DNA of 13,433 nucleotides. It comes from Burkholderiales bacterium (GTDB taxonomy: Bacteria > Pseudomonadota > Gammaproteobacteria > Burkholderiales > Burkholderiaceae_F). The position numbers and the translations under genes are program-made. The DNA lies in NCBI GenBank assembly GCA_024641225.1, contig JAHEDN010000025.1, positions 1 through 13,433 on the forward strand, given 5' to 3'. The notes below the pieces were generated by a model. It was given only the letters and a program-made list of their open reading frames with translations, was not told where the DNA came from and made no database searches. Below are positions 1 through 6,417 of the stretch, piece after piece. Position 1 is the first letter of the stretch, and every line of letters begins with the position of its first letter.

Positions 1-116
1 CGATCTACTCCTCGATCTTCGTCGCCGCTGCCATCGCAATGTATCTCGGCGTGAAGCGCGAGGACCTGGTCCGGCCAGTCAAGAAGGAAGATCCGGCACG
101 GGAGATCCTGCCCTAG
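1..116 (+). CDS. secF: Protein translocase subunit SecF, C-terminal end (partial)
   Basis: Only the last 37 codons are present, read from base 3 to the TAG at 114-116. The peptide begins IYSSIFVAAAIAMYLGVKRE and ends KKEDPAREILP. SecF proteins end with a final transmembrane helix of the form YSSIFVA..A.WLG followed by a short charged cytoplasmic tail with KREDL, and both parts are visible here. SecF works with SecD in the inner membrane, using the proton-motive force to help the SecYEG translocon release exported proteins. secD and yajC would be expected just outside the left edge. The call rests on the C-terminal signature alone, but that signature is distinctive. No terminator is obvious before the next gene, so read-through into the cytochrome b gene is possible. 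Confidence 0.88.
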   Translation, partial: IYSSIFVAAAIAMYLGVKREDLVRPVKKEDPAREILP

Positions 117-153
117 CGGGGATGGATCTGGCCGCGTCGCTGTTCGCAGTTCG

Positions 154-831
154 ATGACGCGCGCTGTCGTGAACGGCTTGCCGGCCAGCGCCAGTCGGAT
201 TCGCGTCTGGGATCTGCCGACCCGCCTGTTTCACTGGACGCTGGCGCTGCTGGTCGGCTTCTCGTTCGTCAGCGCCAAAGTGGGCGGTGACTGGATCGAG
301 TGGCATTTCTACTCGGGCTATACGATCCTCACGCTGATTGTGTTTCGACTGCTCTGGGGCGTTGCCGGCAGCCGTTACGCGCGCTTCGCCACGTTCAGGT
401 GCAGCCCGCGCGCAATTGCCGACCATCTTCGCAGCGGCATGCCCGTCGCCGGTCACAACCCCCTCGGGGCGGTTTCGGTCATCGTCATGTTGCTCAGCCT
501 GCTCGTGCAGGGGACGACCGGACTGTTCGCGACCGACGACATCGCCAGCGAAGGCCCGCTGATGAAGCTCGTCTCGAGTTCGACCGCCGCCCTGCTGACC
601 CGGGTTCACCGCTGGAACGAGAAGGTGCTGATCGCACTCACCCTCCTGCACCTTGCCGCGGTTCTGTATTACCTGTTCGTCAAGCGGCGGAACCTGATCG
701 TTCCGATGCTGACCGGCGACCAGTACGTCGACCGTGCCAGCGGGGCGAGAGACGACACGGCGATGCGTGCCCGGGCCGCGCTCCTGCTCGTCGTGGCGGT
801 CGCCCTGGTTGCCTACGTCGTGAACCTGTAG
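154..831 (+). CDS. Cytochrome b561-family di-haem membrane protein
   Basis: 225 residues. The motif IRVWDLPTRLFHW near residues 16-28 is the classic start of bacterial b561/Ni-Fe hydrogenase cytochrome b-type proteins, which pass electrons between quinones and soluble c-type cytochromes or dehydrogenases. Candidate haem-ligand histidines lie in the expected places: His27 (LFHW), His51 (WHFYSGY), His152 (RVHRWNEK) and His166 (LLHLA). GHNPLGA at 100-106, just before the third helix, is also typical. I see four core helices (about 29-45, 55-72, 104-127, 157-176) and an extra C-terminal helix at 205-224. The start is uncertain: relatives usually begin a few residues before IRVWD, no clear ribosome binding site precedes ATG 154, and in-frame GTG 169 and TTG 178 are alternatives. 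It is convergent with a cytochrome c' gene, a frequent partner type, which suggests a shared electron-transfer role (inference). Confidence 0.88.
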   Translation: MTRAVVNGLPASASRIRVWDLPTRLFHWTLALLVGFSFVSAKVGGDWIEWHFYSGYTILTLIVFRLLWGVAGSRYARFATFRCSPRAIADHLRSGMPVAGHNPLGAVSVIVMLLSLLVQGTTGLFATDDIASEGPLMKLVSSSTAALLTRVHRWNEKVLIALTLLHLAAVLYYLFVKRRNLIVPMLTGDQYVDRASGARDDTAMRARAALLLVVAVALVAYVVNL

Positions 832-840
832 GAAACAAAG

Positions 841-859
841 CGGGGCGCAATGCGCCCCG
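841..859. terminator. Probable bidirectional intrinsic terminator
   Basis: Perfect hairpin: arm CGGGGCGC (841-848), loop AAT, arm GCGCCCCG (852-859). On the + strand it is followed by TTCGT. On the - strand it is followed by CTTTGTTTCC, a better U-rich tail. It lies between two convergent genes ending at 831 (+) and 889 (-), exactly where a shared terminator is expected. Confidence 0.7.
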
Positions 860-888
860 TTCGTAACCCGACTGACCGGCGTCTTGCT

Positions 889-1341
889 TCAGTCGCGCCG
901 GAAGTCGTCGTGGCAGCCCTTGCAGGTACGCGCCACGGCCTGGAACGAGGTCCGTGTGCCTTCCAGGTCGCCCCCCTTCGACGCCGCGAGCAGTTTGGCG
1001 ACGTCGCCGTTCAGCCGCTCGGCGTACTGCTTGAACTTGGCCGGGTCTTTCCAGATCTCCGGCTTGGCGCGCGAGTTCGCAACCATGTCCGATCCCTCCG
1101 GGAAAGCCGTGAACGAAAGCCTGTTGACCGTGTCGAGGATCGCCGCGTTCTCGGCGATCACGGACAGATTCGGTTTGTCTGATTTCAACTGGCCGTTGAT
1201 GCGGCCCATGTGCTGCGACTGTAGGAACATCACCGACGCCCGGTACTTGTAGGCGTCCTCCGGCTTTGCAAACTGGGCGAAGGCAGGCGCCGCCAGTGCG
1301 ACAGCGGCAGAAAACAGGACGGGGCGAAGCAGGCTCTTCAT
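889..1341 (-). CDS. Cytochrome c' (periplasmic class II cytochrome c)
   Basis: 150 residues with a Sec signal peptide (MKSLLRP, hydrophobic stretch, APAFA at 18-22, mature start near Gln23). The single haem-binding motif CKGCH lies at residues 140-144, almost at the C-terminus, inside ARTCKGCHDDFRRD. This position and the mature size of about 128 residues are characteristic of cytochrome c', a four-helix bundle with high-spin haem that binds NO and CO in the periplasm. The region KYRASVMFLQSQHMGRING near 33-51 corresponds to helix A, which carries the distal-side residues. The start is well supported: GAGGAG lies at 1345-1350 just upstream of ATG 1341. The gene is convergent with the b561-type cytochrome and shares its terminator. 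A role in NO detoxification or electron carriage is family knowledge; no NsrR or FNR site is clear upstream. Confidence 0.92.
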   Translation of the reverse strand: MKSLLRPVLFSAAVALAAPAFAQFAKPEDAYKYRASVMFLQSQHMGRINGQLKSDKPNLSVIAENAAILDTVNRLSFTAFPEGSDMVANSRAKPEIWKDPAKFKQYAERLNGDVAKLLAASKGGDLEGTRTSFQAVARTCKGCHDDFRRD

Positions 1342-1417
1342 GATCTCCTCAAGGGGACAGGACGGGGTTCGGCGAAAGCGCCGGGCGAGAAATTACCAGC
1401 ACCCCGTAAACACGAAC

Positions 1418-1448
1418 ATCGGGAAAACTATTCCCCACCGTCCCCGAT
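1418..1448. repeat. Nested inverted repeat between purB and cytochrome c' gene
   Basis: Outer arms ATCGGG (1418-1423) and CCCGAT (1443-1448) enclose an alternative inner hairpin GGGAA-AACTA-TTCCC (1421-1435). It lies in the 127-base gap downstream of purB and upstream of the cytochrome c' gene, both on the - strand. It could be a weak purB terminator or an operator for the cytochrome gene. The sequence does not decide between them, and there is no clean T-run. Confidence 0.3.
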
Positions 1449-1468
1449 TTAAGCAGTTGCCCGGGGGC

Positions 1469-2842
1469 TCAGCAGCGCCGCGCCAGCTCCGCCGCCTTGC
1501 CGACATAGGAGGCCGGGGTCAGCGCCAGCAGCGCCTCACGCGCCTCGTCGGGAACCGGCAGTTGACGAATGAAGGTCGTCAGCGCATCGCGCTCGATGCC
1601 CCTGCCGCGCGTCAGTTCCTTCAGCTTCTCGTACGCCCCGGCAACACCGTAGCGGCGCATCACCGTCTGCACCGGCTCGGCCAGCACCTCCCAGGCCTCG
1701 TCGAGGTCGGCGGCCAGTCGGTCTTCGTTGAGTTCGAGCTTGCCCAGACCGCGCTGGCACGCCACGTAGGCGACGATGCAGTAACCGAAAGTGACGCCGA
1801 TGTTGCGCAGCACGGTGGAATCGGTCAGGTCGCGCTGCCAGCGCGACACCGGCAGCTTGTCGGCCAGATGGCGCAGCAGCGCGTTGGCCACCCCGAGGTT
1901 GCCTTCCGAGTTCTCGAAGTCGATCGGGTTGACCTTGTGCGGCATCGTCGAGGAACCGATCTCGCCTGCCTTCAGCTTCTGGCGGAAATAGCCGAGCGCG
2001 ATGTAGCCCCACAGGTCGCGGTCCAGGTCGAGCAGCACCGTGTTGGCGCGCGCGATCGCGTCGAACAGGGCCGCCATCGCATCGTGCGGCTCGATCTGGA
2101 TGGTGTGCGTGTTGAAGGACAGGCCGAGCGACTCGACCACGCCGCGCGCGACACGCTCCCAGTCGACTGCGGGGTAGGCGGCCAGGTGCGCGTTGTAGTT
2201 GCCCACCGCGCCGTTCATCTTGGCCGTCAGCCCCACTGCTTCGATGGAGGTGATCGCCCGCGCCAGCCGCACGGCGACGTTGGCGAACTCCTTGCCGACG
2301 GTGGTCGGCGAGGCCGCCTGGCCGTGGGTGCGCGACAGCATCGGCACTTCGGCGTGCACATGCGCCAGCGCCCGCAGCGCCTCGTGGATCGCCCGCAGTT
2401 GCTCGAGCAGCAGCACGCGGCCGTCGCCAAGCATCAGCGCGTGGGCGACGTTGTTGATGTCCTCCGAGGTGCAGGCGAAGTGGATGAACTCCGCGGCCGC
2501 GGCGAGCGCCGGCACATCGGCCGTACGGCGCCGGATCCAGTACTCGACCGCCTTGACGTCGTGATTGGTGACGCGCTCGGTTTCCTTTATTTCGGCGCAG
2601 TCGGCGATCGTGAATCCGCCGGCCAGCGCCCGCAGGCGCTCAGCCTCCTGCGGCGGCAGGGGCGGCAGTTCGGCCAGGCCGAGCCCGGACAGCGCGAGCA
2701 GCCACTCGACCTCGACCCGCACCCGTGCGCGCATGAAGGCGAACTCGGAAAAGACATCGCGCAGGGCGGCGGTCGAAGCGCCGTAACGGCCGTCGAGCGG
2801 CGACAGCGCGGTCAGCGCGGAAAGTTCCAGCGGATTCGGCAT
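1469..2842 (-). CDS. purB: Adenylosuccinate lyase PurB
   Basis: 457 residues, essentially the length of E. coli PurB (456). The enzyme cleaves fumarate from SAICAR and from adenylosuccinate, so it acts twice in purine synthesis. The N-terminus LTALSPLDGRYG is the family signature. The fumarase/aspartase superfamily motif is intact: GSSTMPHKVNP at 296-306 with the flexible-loop catalytic serine (Ser298 by count). SRTHGQAASPTTVGKE near 170-185 carries the histidine equivalent to E. coli His171 (His173 here), and TSEDINN is also present. The ATG at 2842 gives the family's normal N-terminus; a modest AGAGG lies about ten bases upstream. The gene stands alone on the - strand, divergent from a glutathione S-transferase gene. 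Confidence 0.97.
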   Translation of the reverse strand: MPNPLELSALTALSPLDGRYGASTAALRDVFSEFAFMRARVRVEVEWLLALSGLGLAELPPLPPQEAERLRALAGGFTIADCAEIKETERVTNHDVKAVEYWIRRRTADVPALAAAAEFIHFACTSEDINNVAHALMLGDGRVLLLEQLRAIHEALRALAHVHAEVPMLSRTHGQAASPTTVGKEFANVAVRLARAITSIEAVGLTAKMNGAVGNYNAHLAAYPAVDWERVARGVVESLGLSFNTHTIQIEPHDAMAALFDAIARANTVLLDLDRDLWGYIALGYFRQKLKAGEIGSSTMPHKVNPIDFENSEGNLGVANALLRHLADKLPVSRWQRDLTDSTVLRNIGVTFGYCIVAYVACQRGLGKLELNEDRLAADLDEAWEVLAEPVQTVMRRYGVAGAYEKLKELTRGRGIERDALTTFIRQLPVPDEAREALLALTPASYVGKAAELARRC

Positions 2843-2913
2843 GGGGCAATCGCCTCTTGGCGCAGCATCGACCCAACACCGACAGCGTCGAACTCAGCCG
2901 ATGACGGGAAAAA

Positions 2914-2941
2914 AGTCTAGCATCGCCGTCGGCGAGGTCAC
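2914..2941 (-). promoter_or_regulatory. Candidate purB promoter with palindrome in the spacer
   Basis: On the - strand GTGACC (2936-2941, weak -35) is followed after 16 bases by TAGACT (2914-2919, weak -10). The spacer contains a perfect palindrome, TCGCCG-T-CGGCGA (2923-2935), which could be an operator. It does not resemble the E. coli PurR box. Both hexamers match consensus at only four of six positions, so this is a candidate. Confidence 0.3.
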
Positions 2942-2956
2942 ACGGGTGCGACGCGT

Positions 2957-2997
2957 CGAGCCGCTGCGACGGCTCGTCCCGAGTGCGTTGATATATT
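2957..2997 (+). promoter_or_regulatory. Candidate promoter and inverted repeat upstream of the GST gene
   Basis: TATATT at 2992-2997 matches a -10 box at five of six positions. Just upstream is an inverted repeat, CGAGCCG (2957-2963) and CGGCTCG (2970-2976), with a 6-base loop, in the -35/operator position. No good -35 hexamer is visible. The -10 box overlaps an in-frame TTG at 2996, which argues against that TTG as the start of translation. Confidence 0.35.
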
Positions 2998-3013
2998 GAT
3001 TTCGGACTCCAGA

Positions 3014-3655
3014 ATGCGAAAAGAAAAGACCTTGTCCCACCGGCTCCGACTAGTCGGCTCACTCACCAGTCCCTACGTGCGCAAGGTGCGCATCGTCATG
3101 GCGGAGAAGCGGATCGAGTGCCAGCTCGAGCAGGAGGACGTCTGGTCGCCGGAGTCGAAGATCCAGCAGTCCAATCCGCTCGGCAAGGTGCCGTGTCTGA
3201 TCATGGAAGACGGCGGCGCGGTCTTCGATTCGCGTGTCATCGTCGAGTATCTCGACACGATGACGCCGGTGGCGAAGCTGATTCCGGCCACCGGTCGGGA
3301 GCGCGTCGAGGTGCGAACCTGGGAAGCGCTGGCCGACGGCCTGCTCGACGCCGCCATCGCGGTGCGCCTGGAACAGACGCAGCGCGCTCCGGAGCAGCAG
3401 TCGCAGAAGTGGATCGACCGCCAGATGGGCAAGCTCAACGCCGCGCTCGAAGCGATGGCTCACGGTGTCGAAGGCAAGAACTGGTGCCACAACAACGTCT
3501 ACTCGCTGGCCGACATCGCGGTCGGCTGCGCGCTCGGCTATCTGGACCTCCGCTTTCCGCAGATCGACTGGCGTGCCCGGCACCCGAGCCTCGACAAGCT
3601 GTACACCAAGCTCGCCGCCCGCCAGAGCTTCATCGACACGGCTCCGCCGAAGTAG
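3014..3655 (+). CDS. Glutathione S-transferase family protein
   Basis: 213 residues from ATG 3014. The N-terminal thioredoxin-fold domain (about 11-87) has SLTSPYVRKVRI at 16-27, giving the serine-type glutathione-activating site, NPLGKVPCLIMEDG with the cis-proline after Val, and DSRVIVEYLD, the aspartate/glutamate-serine-type motif that binds the gamma-glutamyl part of glutathione. The C-terminal helical domain contains NNVYSLADIAVGCALGYLDLR, the usual GST helix-6 signature. Such proteins conjugate or reduce substrates with glutathione in the cytoplasm; the substrate cannot be told from sequence. The open frame extends to TTG 2996, but that codon lies in a putative -10 box. TTG 3032 is another possible start, nearer to where relatives begin. 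None has a strong ribosome binding site. The gene is divergent from purB. Confidence 0.9.
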   Translation: MRKEKTLSHRLRLVGSLTSPYVRKVRIVMAEKRIECQLEQEDVWSPESKIQQSNPLGKVPCLIMEDGGAVFDSRVIVEYLDTMTPVAKLIPATGRERVEVRTWEALADGLLDAAIAVRLEQTQRAPEQQSQKWIDRQMGKLNAALEAMAHGVEGKNWCHNNVYSLADIAVGCALGYLDLRFPQIDWRARHPSLDKLYTKLAARQSFIDTAPPK

Positions 3656-3658
3656 CGA

Positions 3659-3680
3659 TCGGCGCTCGCTGATCCGCCGA
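3659..3680. terminator. Weak inverted repeat between convergent genes
   Basis: TCGGCG (3659-3664) and CGCCGA (3675-3680) with a 10-base loop sit in the 29-base gap between the convergent GST and reductase genes. The position suits a shared terminator, but there is no T-tract on either side. Confidence 0.3.
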
Positions 3681-3684
3681 CGTG

Positions 3685-4611
3685 TCAGCCGCTGCGCACC
3701 ACCAGCGCGGCGGCACACAGATCCTCCAGCGCGGTCCCAACCGACTTGAACAGCGTGATCTCGGCCGCGCTCGTGCGGCCGAGACGAGTGCCGCGCACGA
3801 GTTCGGCCAGCTCGGCCACGATGCTTTCGCGACCGATGGTGCCGCTGGCGAGCGGCACCAGCAGGTCGCCCGCCTCGGCGAGCGCGCCGGCGTAGGTGTC
3901 GACGGCGATGCGGGCGCGCGCCACCGCGGCTTCGTCGACCTCGCGCATGGTCGGCGTGAAGCCGCCGACCAGATCCAGATGCGTGCCGGGCTCGATCCAG
4001 GCCCCGTGAACGATCGGCGCCGTGGCGGTGGTAGCGCAACTGACGATATGCGATTCGCGCACCGCCGGCTCCAGATGCTCGGCGACCCGGGCCGGCAGGT
4101 CCTGGTCGCGCAGCCACTGCGCGACGGTCTGCGCCCGTTCCGGATCGCGCGCCCAGACGAACACGCGGCGCAGCGATGGCCGCAGCGCGAAGTGCGCACA
4201 GGCCAGATGTGGCGCCAGCCGGCCGGCGCCCACCACCAGCAGGTTCTGCGCATCCTCGCGCGCCAGATAGCGAGCCGCCAGCGCCGAGGCCGCCGCCGTG
4301 CGCCGCAGGGTCAACGCCTCGCCGTCGAGCAGCGCCAGCGGCTCGCCGGTGGCGCGGTCGAGAAGGACGTAGATCGCCTGCACCGTGCCGACGCCGCGCG
4401 CGCCGTTGCCCGGCATCACGGTGACCAGCTTGACACCCAGCGCCGCCTCGCTCCACGCGGGCATCAGCAGCAGCCTGTCGGACTCGCCCAGGCAATGGAC
4501 ATGCCGAACAGGGACCTGCGCGCCGGCGGCGAACGCCTGCGCCAGCGCCTCGGCGAGTCGCGCGTAATCGAGCGCGGCGTGCACTTCGTCGGCTGCATAG
4601 AATCGGAGCAT
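3685..4611 (-). CDS. Ornithine cyclodeaminase/mu-crystallin-family reductase (probable ketimine or pyrroline-2-carboxylate reductase)
   Basis: 308 residues from the only suitable ATG (4611). Family hallmarks are LLMPAW, GVKLVTVMPGN (59-69, with Lys61 at the substrate carboxylate site), GTVQAIYVLLD, LLDGEALTLRRTAAAS (95-109) and a Rossmann motif, VVGAGRLAPHL at 126-136, that binds NAD(P)H. The family includes ornithine cyclodeaminase, archaeal alanine dehydrogenase, delta1-pyrroline-2-carboxylate reductase and the mammalian ketimine reductase mu-crystallin. In true ornithine cyclodeaminase the late motif is GGDCPG, with the catalytic Asp. Here it reads VGGFTPTMREVD, as I recall for imine reductases, so reduction of a cyclic ketimine (from proline, hydroxyproline or lysine) is more likely than ornithine cyclisation. 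No ribosome binding site is visible, and a TAGAAT sits seven bases before the ATG, consistent with a leaderless mRNA. It is divergent from an FAD amine/amino-acid oxidoreductase that could supply the imine. Confidence 0.82.
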   Translation of the reverse strand: MLRFYAADEVHAALDYARLAEALAQAFAAGAQVPVRHVHCLGESDRLLLMPAWSEAALGVKLVTVMPGNGARGVGTVQAIYVLLDRATGEPLALLDGEALTLRRTAAASALAARYLAREDAQNLLVVGAGRLAPHLACAHFALRPSLRRVFVWARDPERAQTVAQWLRDQDLPARVAEHLEPAVRESHIVSCATTATAPIVHGAWIEPGTHLDLVGGFTPTMREVDEAAVARARIAVDTYAGALAEAGDLLVPLASGTIGRESIVAELAELVRGTRLGRTSAAEITLFKSVGTALEDLCAAALVVRSG

Positions 4612-4624
4612 GTTGGGAATTCTA
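4598..4624. promoter_or_regulatory. Mirrored TAGAAT/ATTCTA pair at the divergent start sites
   Basis: TAGAAT (4598-4603, + strand) and ATTCTA (4619-4624; TAGAAT on the - strand) form an inverted repeat with a 15-base spacer. Each copy is a five-of-six match to a -10 box pointing at one of the two divergent genes (starts at 4636+ and 4611-). They could be two face-to-face -10 elements or the half-sites of one operator. No convincing -35 partner was found for either. Confidence 0.4.
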
Positions 4625-4635
4625 GGTGGGCGCGA

Positions 4636-5802
4636 TTGAACGGACGCGTGCTGGTGATCGGTGGCGGCGTGATGGGCGCGGCCACCGCCTACTTCCTCGC
4701 CGCCCGCCATGGGCTGCGCGCGACGGTTTTCGAGCGCGACCCGACCTACAGCCGGGCCTCGAGCGCACTGTCGGCGAGTTCGATCCGCCAGCAGTTCTCC
4801 ACCGAGATCAACATCCGCCTGTCGCAGTCCAGCCTCGAGTTCTACCGGCGCATCGGCGATGAACTGGCCGTCGATGGAGAGCGTCCGGATGTCGGCCTGA
4901 GCGAGCGCGGTTACCTGTTTCTCGCGACCCGCGCCGGACTCGACGTCCTGCGCGCCAATCACACGGTGCAGGTCGCCTGCAACGTTTCCGCCAGCCTGCT
5001 CGACGCCAAGGCGCTGCACGGGCGGCTGCCGTGGTTGGCAACCGACGATCTCGCTGCGGGCTCGCTCGGTGAAAGCGGCGAAGGCTGGTTCGACGGCTAC
5101 GCGGCGCTGATGGCGTTCCGGCACAAGGCCGCGGCGCTCGGAGCGACTTTCGAGAGCCAGGACGTCTGTCGGATCCACCAAAGCGGCGGCCGATTCCGCG
5201 GTCTCCAAGTCCGCGACGGCCGCTGCTTCGACGGTGACGCACTGGTCATCGCCGCCGGCGTGTGGTCGGCGCCGCTCGCGTCGCAGTTCGGCTTCACGCT
5301 GCCGGTCGTCGCGCGCAAGCGTGACGTGTTCGTGTTCAATTCGCCCGCCGCGCTGCCGGCATGTCCCCTGGTCATCGACCCGAGCGGTGTGTGGTTCAGG
5401 CCTGAAGGACGCGGCTTCATCGCAGGTGCGCCGCCGCGCGGCGCCGACATCGACGATGCGCCGCTGGAGGCGATCGACCACGGCCTCTTCGAAGAAGTGA
5501 TCTGGCCGACCCTGGCGCGGCGCGTGCCGGCGTTCGAAGCACTGCGCGCGACCGGCGCCTGGGCCGGCTACTACGAGTACAACACGTTCGACCAGAACGG
5601 CATCGTCGGTGCGCTGCCCGGTTATGAGAACGCGTTCATCGCCTGTGGCTTTTCCGGGCACGGCATCCAGCAGGCCCCGGCGGTCGGAAGGGCGCTCGCC
5701 GAGCGCGTTGCGCTCGGTCGCTATGACAGCCTCGATCTCGCGCCGCTGTCGCCGCAGCGGATCGTCGAACGGCGACCGCTGCGGGAACGCAATGTGATCT
5801 GA
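4636..5802 (+). CDS. DAO-family FAD-dependent oxidoreductase (FOXRED1/sarcosine oxidase-like)
   Basis: 388 residues from TTG 4636. RVLVIGGGVMGAATAYFLA places the FAD-binding GxGxxG at Gly9-Gly11-Gly14, and VFERD supplies the acidic ribose-binding residue (Glu33). YSRASSALSASSIRQQFS near 38-55 is the FAD/substrate segment seen in FOXRED1-like and sarcosine/glycine oxidase-type enzymes. Near the C-terminus GFSGHGIQQAPAVG is the second flavin-contact motif. The segment aligned with the covalent-FAD cysteine of monomeric sarcosine oxidase reads GYYEYNTFDQNG, with no cysteine, so FAD is probably non-covalent. Such enzymes oxidise secondary or primary amines of amino acids to imines. The TTG start is supported by AGGTGG (4624-4629) with six-base spacing and by the usual N-terminus; GTG 4648 would cut into the FAD strand. 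The substrate is unknown; the divergent reductase suggests imino-acid metabolism. Confidence 0.85.
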   Translation: MNGRVLVIGGGVMGAATAYFLAARHGLRATVFERDPTYSRASSALSASSIRQQFSTEINIRLSQSSLEFYRRIGDELAVDGERPDVGLSERGYLFLATRAGLDVLRANHTVQVACNVSASLLDAKALHGRLPWLATDDLAAGSLGESGEGWFDGYAALMAFRHKAAALGATFESQDVCRIHQSGGRFRGLQVRDGRCFDGDALVIAAGVWSAPLASQFGFTLPVVARKRDVFVFNSPAALPACPLVIDPSGVWFRPEGRGFIAGAPPRGADIDDAPLEAIDHGLFEEVIWPTLARRVPAFEALRATGAWAGYYEYNTFDQNGIVGALPGYENAFIACGFSGHGIQQAPAVGRALAERVALGRYDSLDLAPLSPQRIVERRPLRERNVI

Positions 5803-6063
5803 CGGCGGCCGGCGCGGGGATTCCTGTCTTCAGCTCTGGCCTGGCGCTCTGCTCTGGCGGGACTCGGCCCGCAGCCGAGGTGGGCGCGCCGGCAGACGCA
5901 GCGGTAAATTGCCGGAATGAGCGCGGACTTCCGCTCCTCATCCGCTGAGGCAGCGGGCGGCCGGGCGACCGTCTTCATGAGAGATATCCAGTTGCCCGGG
6001 CAGTAATTCCAGCCACTCGCACCGACGTGAAGCCACATTCCCAATGAGAGCGACATTCACCAG
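5803..6063. other. Intergenic stretch with two short hairpins, no gene seen
   Basis: 261 bases between the FAD oxidoreductase and the small exported protein. It holds CTCGGC-CCGCA-GCCGAG (5863-5879), a compact hairpin without a T-tract that may end the upstream transcript, and a short dyad GCGGACTTCCGC near 5928. Base composition drops from about 5980 onward. Open frames on the - strand here are arginine/serine-rich shadows. Confidence 0.4.
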
Positions 6064-6417
6064 ATGAAGAAGCTACTGACGACATTGGCTGTCTGCATCC
6101 TGCTTCCGGCAGGACAGGCACTTTCGGCCGATCTCGACGCGCCGCATACGCCGACCCGCGCGGAGTGGTTGCGCGTATACCTCGCCGAAAACATCAAGAT
6201 CGTCACGGACAGCTGGCCGTTACGGGTCAGAGTCATGGTGACCGTTGTCAGCAAGAATCAGCAGGTCATGATCACTCTGAGACCAGCCGACGGCGAGAAG
6301 GAGCCGACCAGGGAACAGCGGGATGCCTGCATCGCCTCCGTCAGCGACATGGTGAATCGCGCGCTCGCAAGCTACGCGTGGTCGAAGGACTTGAAGGTCA
6401 GTGTGTTGTTCGTCTAG
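6064..6417 (+). CDS. Small exported protein of unknown function
   Basis: 117 residues. MKKLLTTLAVCILLPAGQALSA is a clear Sec signal peptide, with cleavage expected after residue 21 or 22. It leaves a mature protein of about 95 residues with a single cysteine (in RDACIAS). The mature part starts with HTPTRAEWLRVYLAENIKI, has alternating hydrophobic strands (RVRVMVTVV, QVMITLRP, LKVSVLFV) and an acidic/basic helical stretch (EKEPTREQRDACIASVSDMVNRALASYAW). This suggests a small alpha/beta periplasmic fold, but I do not recognise a family. Cys11 does not form a lipobox. GC is lower than in the neighbours: the 60-base line starting at 6061 counts to 33 G or C, against 45 in the line at 8641. Only a weak GAGAG lies about 13 bases upstream of the ATG. 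Coding is supported by the signal peptide and sensible composition. Confidence 0.65.
   Translation: MKKLLTTLAVCILLPAGQALSADLDAPHTPTRAEWLRVYLAENIKIVTDSWPLRVRVMVTVVSKNQQVMITLRPADGEKEPTREQRDACIASVSDMVNRALASYAWSKDLKVSVLFV

Noticed and set aside
1340..2920. A 526-codon + strand frame antisense to purB
   Set aside because: PurB on the other strand is complete with all catalytic motifs; the frame is Arg/Gln/His-rich and matches nothing I know.
2996..2998. TTG 2996 as the GST start codon
   Set aside because: It lies in the TATATT -10-like box, has no ribosome binding site, and adds residues not typical of the family.
3685..5661. A 658-codon open frame on the - strand continuing from the reductase gene across the whole FAD oxidoreductase
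   Set aside because: Only the part up to ATG 4611 has recognisable family motifs. The rest is Arg/Ala/Glu-rich text antisense to a clear FAD enzyme and is a product of high third-position GC.
3682..5802. A 706-codon + strand frame that would fuse about 318 residues to the FAD oxidoreductase
   Set aside because: The extension is antisense to the reductase gene and has no recognisable motif. TTG 4636 has a ribosome binding site and gives the normal N-terminus.
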